Source: Litomosoides sigmodontis (taxonomy: Eukaryota; Nematoda; Chromadorea; Rhabditida; Onchocercidae). Taken from it: a stretch of DNA of 64,000 nt. Position numbers and translations under genes: made by a program. The notes beneath the pieces are model-generated. The model had not been told where the DNA came from, did no database searches, and worked only from the letters and a program-made list of their open reading frames with translations. The number at the start of each line of letters is the position of its first letter. Position 1 is the stretch's first letter. Shown piece after piece: positions 48,717 to 60,110 of the stretch. The DNA lies in contig OY718807.1 of the NCBI GenBank assembly GCA_963070105.1, positions 1,565,001 through 1,629,000 on the forward strand, given 5' to 3'.

Positions 48717-50849
48717 TCAATCATAAGTTCGTTTCAAATAAGGCTTCGAATGAAAGGTTTGTGTGGATTTTACGTGATATGATTTGTTGGTGTAATATGG
48801 GTTGCTAATCAGCAAATTTGATCGTTCGGTGTGTGACAATGGTAGTGGTAGAATGACTGGCTCATGACGAGTACTGCAAGTCTGCAATTAACTCGTAATT
48901 AATGCGAAACTAAATTCAATACCAATTTAGAATTGCCTAAACTTTAGATGAACTAGGTTCAGTTTTGCTAGTGATTAGTGTTTACTTAAAGTGAAAGAGA
49001 TTATTGGTACTGAAATCACACACTCACCACTTTCTGCTTTTCACAGAGCCAGCAAATTCCGTGGAACACAGCGATTGTCAGAAAGATGAAAGCAGTTATC
49101 AGCACTAGTAATATCAATACTTTACTCCAAAATTCTAAAATTTCATAACAAGTTCCGGGTTAGTTAGAATTAAGAACAAATAAATAAATGAATTGTTTCC
49201 GATTTTCCGACCGGATAAACATTACGTACAGTAAGAACGGTGATTGGAATGCCGCAGTGTCATGAAGAATGGAAAAGATGACAGAGAGCGCTAAATATGC
49301 AAATGAAAGAATATCTTCACTTAGTAGCTTTAAGTAATTGTATTAAGGGTTTGTGTAAAAGAGCCTAAAATAATCTCACTTTCTCTATGTAAGTGTTTTA
49401 CGTCACCTCATATAAGCTAACTACTTACTGCTAAATTTATCAGAATTCAAAAGTATGAGTGTATGATGTGAATTTGTTGTCTTTTGATAGGATGCTATAG
49501 AAGCAATTATTTAATTATTAAAATTTAAGAAACGAACTTCCACCATTTTTCTCTTCTCCCTTCTCTTTCTCCTTCATTTCAGTTGGACCAAAATGATATT
49601 GAATACGATTAATCTCATCGTTATTTCGATTCCAATTGAAGAAGTATGACGTACGAAGCGTATAGATTAGTTCATGGATATAATTCAAAAAATACGAAAT
49701 TCCTCTATTCACAATTGAATTCTCGATTTCTTCGGAATTATTTGCTCCAGTCGTTTGATTACTTTCAAAACAAAGGAGTAAAATGCTGACAACCATGTGT
49801 TTCAAATTTGCATCCAAAACCATTCCATTACACTGATTCTTCTGTATTAAAAATTCTTCACTGCATCCACAGAGAGAGAGAGAGAGAGAGGAAGAGAGAA
49901 AAAGGAGGACTTGAAAAGTTAGCACGTATTATTAGTTGAAAAAGGAGTGAACTTGAAAAGTTTAAATTTAATTTCCAAAATAGCGCATCGCACTTATCTT
50001 AACAAATATTTCATTTCCTCATTTTTCCTGCCCTCTGCAGTTTTTCATAAATTTCTAAAATTACTTCTCCGAGAGTATTTCTATCAAACATTGCATCTCG
50101 TAATCTTCCTTATGACAACAGTTCGTTATCACATCACTGATCATATCTGACCCATTTCCATATCATTTCAAATTTTCAAATGATAACATCAAAAGCATTC
50201 ACCGAAATGGCGATATCCTTAAGGATAATGCTGAATTGCGCATGTGACTTTGGGAGATTAGTTGATCGACGAAATGAGCTATTTCGTGTGATTGTTAGTG
50301 ACTGATTATCAGTGATAATCGCTTTCATCCTCTCACCTCTTTGCTTGCATGTTTTTAACTCATCCAGGAATGCTTTCACTTTTTCTTCCTGAAAGTCAAT
50401 TATTCGCCTGAAGGTAGATTAAAATTTCATCCATTAATTATGCTAATTAATACAAGTGAAATTAAGAAAACGAAAAAAACAAGTGATTCATAACAATTGA
50501 AAAAATGAGCGAGAGAAAGAGAGAGATGGAGAGAGAGGGAGAGAGGGAGATGAAGTGAATCAGAAATTCGCAAAAGATTCCTCTTCTGATAAGTAAATCA
50601 AGTACACAATACATCCTCTCATTATTTCACTCTCTCATTTTCATTTGTCATCATTTTTCACATTTCAAAATTATCATTTGTACATATGCATATATATATA
50701 TATATAATTTACACGTTGTGCTATTGAAAATTTTCGTCACTTACGTCAATTTTACGCACTAATTTGCCGGAAATCACTGCGGTTCGTGCTACAGCACTAA
50801 CTGCTTGAGTAGCCAGCAGAAATGCAACAACGGACCGGTAATGCATCAT
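48717..50849 (-). CDS. Predicted type I membrane protein, orphan, about 277 aa
   Basis: Exons in coding order: 50849-50745, 50388-50337, 50146-50065, 49860-49538 (donor uncertain), 49134-49028 and 48881-48717. Phases match throughout. Residues 1-20 (MMHYRSVVAFLLATQAVSAV) form a signal peptide. The ectodomain (about 21-188) has six cysteines at 49, 62, 63, 72, 90 and 110, including the pair in VITNCCHKED, and is otherwise probably helical. NQT and NNS are possible N-glycosylation sites. VLILLVLITAFIFLTIAVF (193-211) is the membrane helix, followed by a cytoplasmic tail of about 60 residues rich in Ser, Thr and Tyr (LISNPYYTNKSYH). The exon 4 donor is either GTTCGT at 49537 or GTGGAA six bases earlier. 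Both are phase 1 and change only two or three residues. If unspliced, exon 4 would end at 49518 and give a secreted 193-aa form. No family is recognised; a receptor-like or adhesion role is inference. Confidence 0.6.
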
Positions 50850-51209
50850 TATAAAAGTAATGTTTCGTTCGTTATCAATTCCAACAGTTTATAAGAGGGA
50901 CGAATTCACCTAATTTAAATATTGCGTGCACAATAATTAGCATAATGATTGGCAATAATTTCTGCCATTCGATTCTAACCAATCAAAACATTCGTTCAAA
51001 TGCAAATATAACATGCAAAAGGTATTGTTAAAATTTGACCACAAAAAAAAATTCGCATGCAATATCTGCATGATAAAATTTTGCTGACCAATGGTTCAAT
51101 TAAATTAATCTGATAACAATAAGCAGCAGTGGCAATACAGCGTTCCTTCGTGAAACGTAATTTTTCACTTTGTAAAAATTAAACTTTGTTGTTTTCATGG
51201 TAGCAAGGA

Positions 51210-51237
51210 AAACGCAAACAACAACAACAACAACAGC

Positions 51238-51307
<70 letters not shown>

Positions 51308-51375
51308 GCAACAACAACAGCAACAACAACAACAACAACAATAACAACAACAATTACAACAGCAATAACAAGAAG
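51210..51375. repeat. (CAA)n / AAC trinucleotide repeat
   Basis: About 50 CAA units with CAG and AAT interruptions. It is open as poly-Thr, poly-Asn or poly-Gln depending on frame, with no supporting exon structure. Confidence 0.93.
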
Positions 51376-51792
51376 AAGAAGGAGAAGGACAACAACAGCA
51401 ACAGCTCCTACTGCAACTTACCGGTCTTTAGTGCCTACTACCATAGACCAATTAGACTAATTAGACATTACCATTGTTTAGTTTTGCAGAAAAATAACCG
51501 GTTGTCACGCATGAATAATTTAAGAAAGAAATTTATCAATGAACTTAAGCGTAAATTGTTTTTCATTTTCTTTTTCGCAAAAACTACTAGTTTGTTTCTA
51601 ACACAAAATACTTTTAAAAAAAAGTAAACAAAAAATAGTAAAAAATACATTATTGATTGATTAATCATCTAATGTTTTTCCATTTAATATAACTCATCTT
51701 TCATTCCAATATTTAACAAAATGAACGTTTTTTTAATCTGTTAATTAACTAAAATTATGCTATGTGTCTGCTCATCAACTTTAAGATAAATA

Positions 51793-51861
51793 TTTGAATT
51801 AATTATTCAGATAAATATTTGAATAATTAATTCAAATATTTATCTGAATAATTAATTCAAA
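51793..51861. repeat. Palindrome: 32-bp arms, 5-nt loop
   Basis: Arms 51793-51824 and 51830-51861 are perfect inverted repeats, each containing AATTATTCAGATAAATATTTG or its complement, around the loop AATTA. A further partial copy of the arm (GATAAATATTTGAAT) overlaps the left arm. It could extrude as a cruciform or fold as a hairpin RNA, or be a remnant of an AT-rich inverted-repeat element. Confidence 0.85.
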
Positions 51862-53538
51862 AGTTTATCAAAAAAATAGCATAAATTTTTGAATTAATTA
51901 TAGTTCGAACGCTTACATTAAGTTTTTATTGAAATATTTCAGATAAATACTTTTCGCGATCAATGAGCATTACGAGCGAAATGTTTGGTAATATTTGAAA
52001 TTAAAAAAAATTTTTTTTGCCATGCATAACGCTACGGGAAAAATATGAAAATATGGTTTTCCCGGTGAACAGAGCTGCCCGGTTTTCAAGCAGCTATTTT
52101 TGTAGCACAAGCGAGGTGTATCACTTTGACACTGCAATTTATTAATTCAAGACTGAGTTTCAAAAGACCGATATTAGCAGAAAGTTTTATTTTGTTCATT
52201 CTCTCTCCCTCACTCTCATCGCTCCATACTTCTTTCATTTTTAATTGGTAGCTGTTATTGCTTACTTTCGTAATTGTGAAGTTAAAACTAAGATTGGCGA
52301 ACCGGAAGAAATTTAAAGTATTTCAAAAATCAATTTTCAAAATATTTTTATTTTTCTTGTTATTCGTCACTCATTGTTGCACTCTAACCCCTTTTTCTCC
52401 ATCTCTCTCTCTCTCTCCCTCTTTCTTCCTTTCTCCCTCACTCAATATAAATGCTATGAGAAGAGAAAATAATCATCGTAGCAATGTAGTGAAAGATTTA
52501 TATTTGTCTTGAATTCTTTTTTACGCAAAAAGGAAGAAAGTGTGAAGTGACTGGCAAATTTTTTGAGTTCAAAAAAAAGTTCTTTTAAACGAAAAAATTT
52601 TAACTTTCACGAGTGCAGTCGTAAAAGAACAGAAATCATTGCTCAATAACAAATTTAATCACCAAAAACCAAAGTGTCGATTTAAGAATTTGGTAAAATA
52701 GCTTAAAAATTTACGTAACAAAGTGAGAGGTAAGAAGTTGAGGTAGATGGAAAGAGTGTGATTTTACTTTCTTCCATATACCAAGTAGAAAATTTAATTT
52801 AATTAAGGAAGTGGTAGAGGAAGAAATTCAAAATGAACTTTACACTAATTTGTATTATTTTTCTTTCTTTTTCCTGTTTCAATATTCCTCTGTTCCTCCT
52901 CCGCCTGCTTCATGCTTATTCGTTCCTTTTTTTCTTTTTCCTTTTTCTTTCGTTTTTTTTTTTATTTTTCATTTTTTGCAAAAGGCAAGATGACATCCGT
53001 CAATTTTTCATTTTGCCATTCTCATCTGTCCTTTTGAAGATTTTGCGTTTCATACAACCTGGTACAGTCGACCTACAATTATCCGCCAACGCTATAGGAC
53101 GAGATGTATTATTTATCATTGTTCTCGCACTGATAGTCATCATTTACTCCACCTTTCCTTCCCTCCTTATCACTTCTCTGTTCATGCGATCAGTGGTTGT
53201 AGTGGTGGAAGTGTTTTGCATGTGAATTTTATCATTGAATATTTCAATAAACAAATTACATCTCATTTTTTTTTTAAATTAAATTCAATCATTTCAATTC
53301 GTTGCAACGAATTTATTTCATTTGCAACAGCTTTTTGCATCTTTTCTGTTCGCTTTACATTCTTTCAACTTATTGCTTAATGGTAGGGAAGAAAAAGAAA
53401 CAATTCGTTTTCTTTTAGCATTCAATTCATAATTACATCGATGATTGATTAATGCATTCACAATCAATACATATTTGCGCTGAAATTCCATCTGCGCCAC
53501 TTAATGAGGAATGATAACACTCATTAAACTGATCAGTG

Positions 53539-53602
53539 TTATCACGGTGTTATCATTTTTCATTAGTTGCTTATCACGGTGTTATCATTTTTCATTAGTT
53601 GA
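53539..53602. repeat. Tandem 32-bp duplication carrying GATA-type sites
   Basis: Two copies of a 32-bp unit starting TTATCACGGTGTTATCA differ only at the last base. Each has two TTATCA words (TGATAA on the other strand), and another GATAA lies just upstream at about 53513. The pair lies about 1.5 kb upstream of the deacetylase-like gene. In nematodes, TGATAA sites are typical of intestinal promoters, so a regulatory role is plausible but unproven. Confidence 0.75.
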
Positions 53603-55091
53603 CCTATTTCTTTGCGCTAAAGTACTTTCTATTTCATTCATTTCTAACGTATCTCAGAAACGAATGATACACAGGTAATATATTTGAAATTTTTAGCTAA
53701 AAAATGTAGATTAATTTTAAATGATTCCAAATAAGCAGTGGAAATAGCGAAAGGCATAAAGAGAAGAATTTGATAATTTTTGTCAAATAACCGTAATTAT
53801 TAGGTATTATAATGTAGCATATTTTTTTTTTGACCAGTAGTTTTTTACCACCTTTTGAATTCAATAAAATTAGAGTATATAATTAAAACTAATTAACAAG
53901 CTATTCTGCGTTTATAAATTAGTTATTAAATTGATAAGTGGAAATGGGAGTGGAAATTTTCGATCTTCAAAGTGAAGTGTAAATAGAAGATATTTAGCAT
54001 GAGCCTCTGAACTGAAACTGCAAATAGGTCATTGGCAAAAAAAGCGAAAAGAATTCGACAAAATTTTGTACTAAATTGAAAGTGTCGTAAGAACCGAAAT
54101 ACTGCAAAAAAAACAATTAAATGGTAAAAATGAATGTTGAAGCAATTGCAATTCTTATTTTCTACGCAAATAAATATTAGAAAATGGGAGTACTCGTTTT
54201 GCAAATGCTAATAAATTGTATAAAATTACCCAAAAATGTTCCAGATTTTCAAAATTTCGATAACTTACACGGATGAGTTCACTAACTAAATTCCCACTAA
54301 ATATCGATTTGCATAAATTTAGAAAAAAAGGAAGAAAAAAGAAGTGGTAGAATCGATGCGATTATATGATATCATTGCATTCGTTACATTTTACCTTTGC
54401 ATAAAAATAAATACGAAAAGGAAAACGACTAAAATTTTCTCTTTTCCTTTTTCTTTCATAACTATGAGTTTTGTTTAATTCTTACCGGTTCCTTTTTATC
54501 TCACTGCTCTTGAAAAAACGAAGAACGAAGGAAGGAAGGAACATCATTAAGTACAATCAATCAAAAAAATTTCGTATTTCGATTATTGAATGGGAATATT
54601 TGGTGTGTGTTGAGGAACATCAAGAAAAAGGTAATCATTCATTTTGCTCTTTAAGCTAAAATTTGAGCTTTTTTTTTCCCTCACACAAGAAAAAAAACCG
54701 GTACGATGAGAGTCGAATTGAACAGCTCAGTATTGTCTGAATTGAAATTTCTTTTGCCTTTCTCATTAGTGGAAAATTTCTCGTTAAATACTGCCCTAAT
54801 AAATTCACTCTGTCACTTTTTTCATCAAGCAATTTGCTTATTTTCATTTCAACTCTTCTTTTCGATAAATTGCTAAATTATTTAATGCCTAATGAAATGG
54901 AACATTGATGATGATGGTGGGTAAAGAACAAAATCAAATGATTTTATTTTGTTATTAAAATTTAACCATAGGACTGATTATTGAGAAGCAAAAGAAATAT
55001 CAATGAATTATATTTAGGATTAATTTAATTAGATTACTTAAAGATTATTTTAATTATGAATTTGTAATTTTTTAATTAAAGAAGTTACGAA

Positions 55092-55532
55092 ATGGTTATG
55101 TGGATTTTGATAGATGTCATCATCATAGTGGCAGCAATTATCATTTTGCTAATTGCATTCGTTATCATCTTCTCCGCTTTCTACTTCCCATATCCATACG
55201 ATATCTACGATCGACGGAAATTAATTTGCATGGATGCACTGTTACGTCTAAGCAACGAATATTTGGCAAGTATTTCCTTTTTTTTTTATTCAAAGAAAAT
55301 TAAACTTTCAAATTTATTACATTACTTTAAAAGAGTGCAGTGCTATTTGAATGGTACGCGAAGCGTCAGACGTCATCATTTTTACCCATTTAAATCGTGT
55401 AAATACAATCGCATGTATGTAAACGCGTTATATGCGCAGGTTGCGTGTTTGTATGTTTGTGCGCGTGGCGCGTGTGTGTCTTAATCTGCAAATGTGTCTG
55501 TGTATGTACGCTTGTGTCTGCACTGTATGGAT

Positions 55533-55567
<35 letters not shown>

Positions 55568-58313
55568 CTGCACGTGTGTGTAAGTTAGTGTATGCGTAAT
55601 GTGTGTATATGCATGTATGCGTGTACGTGCACATATCCATGTACGTATATGCGTGTGTGTGTATGTGTGTGTGTGCGTGTGTGTGTGTATGTGTGTGTGC
55701 GTGTGTGTTTGTGTGTGGTGTGTATTGTTAAAATTACCAAAAACTTGTTTATTAATTTTATAAACAATTGTTTATTCATTAATCTCAAAATTCGCCAATA
55801 ATAAATACCATCTGATAAATTTATTTACCACTGATAATGAAGGGCTATATCGGAATTATATTTACACATATATCGTATATAACAAGCATATCATCGATCC
55901 CATCAAACGTTGATTGTATTCGAATTACAGGGCGAAATAGTGCATTTCTTATTCGGTCCACGTTATCGAAATACCCTAACACGTGTAATCTTTGCCGTTC
56001 CTCGCCTCTTTCATCTCTTTTCGCCTCCTTTGTTAATTATTCGAAATGAAATAATTGCTAATGTCAAAGTTCGTGTTTACTATCCCAAAAAACGACGTAG
56101 TAACGCAATGATATTATACCTGCACGGTGGTGGTTGGACAACATTAAAACCTAGTAATTAATTACTTGTAATTATTCATTACAATAAATGTTCGCAATGG
56201 TTATTGTAATTTTTAGTAGCAATTTATGTAATAATAACTATCAAAAAAAAAATTATTTCATAATAAAAAATAGGAAAAGTGTGTAAAAATTTTTTAAATT
56301 AGAACTGCAAATTAATAAAATGTGTAAATTCAATGGAAAATATATTATAATATTTTCAGTTGATTACGATGATTTAATATTTTATTTTATAAAACATCTT
56401 GGGATGGTTGTTATTTCGGTTGATTATCGTCGATCACCGGAATATCTTTATCCAATTCCAATTGATGATTGCGATTCAGTTTATCGTGAGCTGGTCACCA
56501 TTGACTACAAAAGATATGGTATTGATCCGACCTTAATTTTTGTAATGGGCGATAGCGCTGGCGGTAATTTAACTGCTGTTTTAGCGCAACGACAGCTAAG
56601 AGCAAACTTTCAGAAGCCAAAAGTAATAATTTGAATAATTTTGAAAAACTCTGCTAGGCGTAAACTAGCCTCGCACTTGAAGATAATATAAAATTTCATT
56701 TAACATTATCTGTTTGAACATTCAGCAATTTCTTATCCTAATTCACACTTCCACTTGTAAATTTTAATTTCACTCAAATAATTCTTACAAAGTTTTGTTT
56801 TGTATCCAAATTTGTCTGCAAAATATCATTATTATTTTCACTGGGAAATATCACAAATAGTAAAACTTACTCGTTTCTATTTTATTTTTCAAAAAGAAAA
56901 AAACATTTTTCCATTTCAGTCACAAATTTTGATTTATCCAGCAATACATCCATTTGATTTTCAATCACCGTCCTATCAACAATATCGTAAATTCTTTCCC
57001 GGTTGTTCAATGCTTAATCCACGAATGATGGCTCAATGGTACTTGCATTATTTAGGTATTCCGGTTACTCGTGAAAATACGCAGAAATTACTTCAAAATC
57101 GGCATATCCGAAGGTATACTGAACTAAAAAGCAAATTTTTGTTATTTTATAATTTGATACTATTGTTCTCAGTAGTACGCAAAGAGCACTACTTTTTACA
57201 ACATATTTAGAAGAAAAATTTAAAAAATTTTTTTTAAAATGTGTTGTTGTGACAGAAATAATTTGTAGGGAAGGAAAACAAACTAACAAATTACAATTCA
57301 TTATTGGTCATAATTTACTACCAGTTAATTTCATTGATGAAACGTACGAGAAGTACGAAGGGAAATCAGAGGATAGCAATGTAAGTGTTTGCTAACTTAA
57401 CATTTTCAGTTCTTTTTATTTAATGAGCATTTAGCACCGTCAAAAAGAGCACATTTTTTTATAATTTTTCCAAAAATATGCAATAGCGTATTGGTAAATA
57501 ATTTAAATTAAAATAATTCCAATATGTTACTGAAATTGTCTAATTATTGTTTAATTATTTTTTCGACATTTTTTTGAATTCACAATTTTAGGTGCTACGA
57601 CACGTTTTGTTGATATACACACTTATGTGAATTCATAATATATACATACTGTTATACATACTCCTTTTATTATGTGAATGCTATTCAAATTAACTAGGAA
57701 ATAAAAAAGGTTAAAAAACGAGAGGGAAAAAACACCGGCGTTTTTGCTCATCTGTTGAAATAGTTTTAAAAAAATGAATATTTTTAAGCAGATAAAAATT
57801 ATTTGCTTCTTCCGTACTTTTAAATATTTCTAAAGAAAACGTCAAAATTAAGCATTAAAGGGTGTTAAAATTTTATGGAAGAAATTTAAACTCTAAACTA
57901 GCATTGTTTAACTGCAAAATTTGAGTAAAAATTAATGCTACAGCTGAAGGAGTACCACGAGAAGGTTCTATTTCTCATTTTCAATTCCTCCTCATCATCT
58001 ATCGTACGACGTAATTTTTCAGCTTTGTGACATATTTTCAAAATATATCTGTGGTTCCGATCTTGCACCTATTACGGGTACGAATTTAGAAGGCCTTAGT
58101 GATGCAATGATTATCACAGCAGGATACGATATTCTCCGTGATGAGGGCGCATTATACGTACGACTACTGAAATCTTTCAACGTATCAGTTTGCTGGAAGC
58201 ATTATTATCACTCATATCATGGATTCCTCAATATGCCTTTTAGCAGGCACAAGAAGAAGGTGTTGCGTGATATTATTGATTTTATCCAATTGCAATTACG
58301 TGAAAATTTATAG
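55092..58313 (+). CDS. Arylacetamide deacetylase-like alpha/beta hydrolase, 418 aa
   Basis: Exons: 55092-55265, 55931-56153, 56360-56622, 56920-57113, 57269-57380 and 58023-58313. Phases match; intron 1 needs a GC donor. The enzyme should hydrolyse ester or amide bonds of lipid or xenobiotic substrates. Family members of this type (AADAC, NCEH1) are type II membrane proteins with the catalytic domain in the ER lumen. An N-terminal signal anchor (about residues 4-32) precedes the hydrolase core. HGGGW (123-127) forms the oxyanion hole. GDSAGG (196-201) holds the nucleophile Ser198. The acid is probably Asp358 in AGYDILRDEG, and the base His388 in SYHGF. The family signatures SVDYRRSPEYLYPIPIDD and LIYPAI are also present. 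The length is near the usual 400 aa. All motifs are intact, so it is probably active. The start is the first of two in-frame ATGs (MVMW). A TGATAA-bearing duplication lies 1.5 kb upstream. Confidence 0.92.
55266..55930 (+). other. Putative GC-AG intron 1 of the deacetylase-like gene
   Basis: After codon 58 (TTG) the sequence is GCAAGT, the usual form of a GC donor, and the acceptor is GAATTACAG. The GT four bases further on (GTATTT) is out of phase with the GEIVHFLFGP frame unless a poor acceptor (TATAACAAG, about 55890) is used. Confidence 0.6.
55530..55725. repeat. GT-rich microsatellites in deacetylase intron 1
   Basis: Two GT runs (about 55535-55565 and 55650-55720) are embedded in a longer TG/TATG/CGTG-rich stretch that begins near 55440. 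Confidence 0.9.
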
Positions 58314-58422
58314 AAAATAAAAATTGCAATTTTCCAATGAAATATATCTGTTACAAACAGAAATATTCTTGTCGAAAAATCTTTCATAACAATACTTCTT
58401 TTTTTCTCTTTTTTATTTCTCA

Positions 58423-58428
58423 AATAAA
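58423..58428 (+). terminator. Candidate poly(A) signal AATAAA
   Basis: Canonical hexamer 110 bp after the stop codon of the deacetylase-like gene. Another occurs 3 bp after the stop (58316-58321), which is probably too close. Confidence 0.35.
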
Positions 58429-59369
58429 TTACAAAAAAATTTTGTCAAAAATGATCAATTTTTTTCTGCCTCCTCCATTTTCTTTCATTTTTAAATTTTT
58501 TTTTTAAGAAAAATCTTTTCATTTTGTTTAAGAAACAAAATCTCACAATTTTGCTTTATTTTTTTTACTTTTTTAAGGAAAATCTCATAATTTTGCTTTT
58601 CTTTCTAAATCTCTCTAAAATTTTACTTCTCTATTTGCCGTCTTATTTTTCCTCCTTTTCTTCTCATTAAAAAAAGATACAGTTATGTTGAGCTGTAAAA
58701 TAATTATCGTTTGTTATTATTGAAAAAAGTTCTTTTCTTGCAGCTTTTTTGGATATTATTTAAATTTATTTTCAAATATTCAAGTAATGAGGTTTGCAGT
58801 AAAATATAGGAAAGAAGAAAAGGATGAAAAAAAAGCAAATTACAATTTGTGGTGTCGGTGCTTTTTTTTTAACTTTATTTATTTCGTAAATTCTTTCAAA
58901 CTAACAACAAATACGACGTGTGTGAATAAGTGATCTAACCACTTTAGAGTAATTCTGATATATTAATTGTTTTGAATTGCGTGCAGATATCTAATGTGTA
59001 AAATAGGCAAATGAATTTTTGTAAAGTTATTTCTTTTTCGAACACTACAATAGCCATTAAATGTTTAAAAAAAAAATAAATGGAGCGAAAGGATCAAAGA
59101 GAGAGAGGGAGAAAGAGAAGTGGCAAAAGAAAGAACAAGGTAGAAAAAAATTTGGGCATTCAATTATTTTGCAACATTATTGATTATTTGCTATCAGGTT
59201 AAATTAGCTCATTTCATTAATTGATTGCTATCAAAAATTCATACTTGGAAAATTTGCGTATTATCAAAAAGGTTTAAAATGAATTAATTTAAATGATAAA
59301 TAATTATTTGTATGCTTGCTGTGAAACTGAACGGTATATTTTGCATATTTGCAGCATGGAGTGCAGTGC

Positions 59370-59625
59370 GATAACAGGTTAGTCTGTTTGGTCTAAAATC
59401 TAGAATTGTACGATGAACGAGTCAATTTCTTTCAAACAATAATGCAAAACAGTACTAGTCAGTCTGGCCTAGATGATAACGTCGGAATATAAAGCAGGCT
59501 AGCTTGCCTGTCCTAACTGTAAAGAGCAGCTTAGTCTACCTTCAGTAGCAATACAGAACTCAACGACATGTTAGTCTATCTCTGTTTAGTGATAGCATAT
59601 AGGCTTAGTTAGGTACGTCAGCTAT
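59370..59625. repeat. Degenerate motif series around TTAGTCTR
   Basis: GTTAGTCTG, AGTCAGTCTGG, CTTAGTCTACC, GTTAGTCTATC and CTTAGTTAGG recur at intervals of roughly 40-80 bp. The copies are too diverged to define a unit by eye. Confidence 0.35.
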
Positions 59626-60110
59626 TAACGGCTTATGATTTTTGTCCATCTATGATTAAATCATTTCTAATTTTAAAATTGTTTTGCGATCCTATTTGAA
59701 TTATTATACAATAATGATTGAATCAATCTTGATAATATATTTTATTTGAACGATTGATGAAAAAATTTTTAGATTTAATATTTCGCAATTTTCTAACTGA
59801 GCTTATTCTTCATTTTTAACATAATATTTTCTACTATATTGCACTATTTGTCTAATTTAAGAAAAATTGTTGCAAAAAATTATCACAAAGAAAATGAGGT
59901 GAAAATATCAATTGCCTAAATAATTTAGCAACAGCTGCAAATTTTATCGCTTTTCATCCGCCGAAATTAAAAAAAAAAAAAACAAATCGGTTTTATTTTG
60001 AAATTAGAAAAAAATTGAACATTTTAAAATTTGAACATTTTCTGGTAAGGATTTGCTTCGCTATCATTGTGTTGGTTCATCTCAACGATAATTGTTTGGA
60101 TTTGCAAAAG

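Larger units (their letters stand above)
50850..55091. other. Spacer upstream of the deacetylase-like gene
   Basis: AT-rich. It contains a CAA array, a 69-nt palindrome and a 32-bp tandem duplication with TTATCA words (listed separately). A frame at 52833-53225 starts with a hydrophobic stretch but turns into a TTTC/TTTT low-complexity run without a splice partner, so it is not called. Confidence 0.5.
58314..60110. other. Deacetylase 3' flank and spacer
   Basis: AATAAA words at 58316 and 58423 are candidate poly(A) signals for the hydrolase. The rest is AT-rich with no exon that can be phased into either neighbour. A short open segment at about 59355-59380 (ATGGAGTGCAGTGCG followed by a GTTAGT donor) was considered as a first exon of the next gene but does not match its phase. 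Confidence 0.5.

Noticed and set aside
49518..49925. 135-codon minus frame taken as a complete gene
   Set aside because: Its N-terminal part crosses a CT microsatellite and an acceptor at 49861. Only the part from 49860 is used, as exon 4 of the membrane protein gene.
50176..50336. Read-through frame past the exon 2 donor of the membrane protein gene
   Set aside because: A GTGAGA donor at 50336 joins to the CC-containing exon in phase. The read-through residues show no pattern that continues the ectodomain.
52811..53225. Frame with a signal-like start (MNFTLICIIFLSF)
   Set aside because: It runs into TTTC/TTTT low complexity and lacks splice partners or a recognisable domain.
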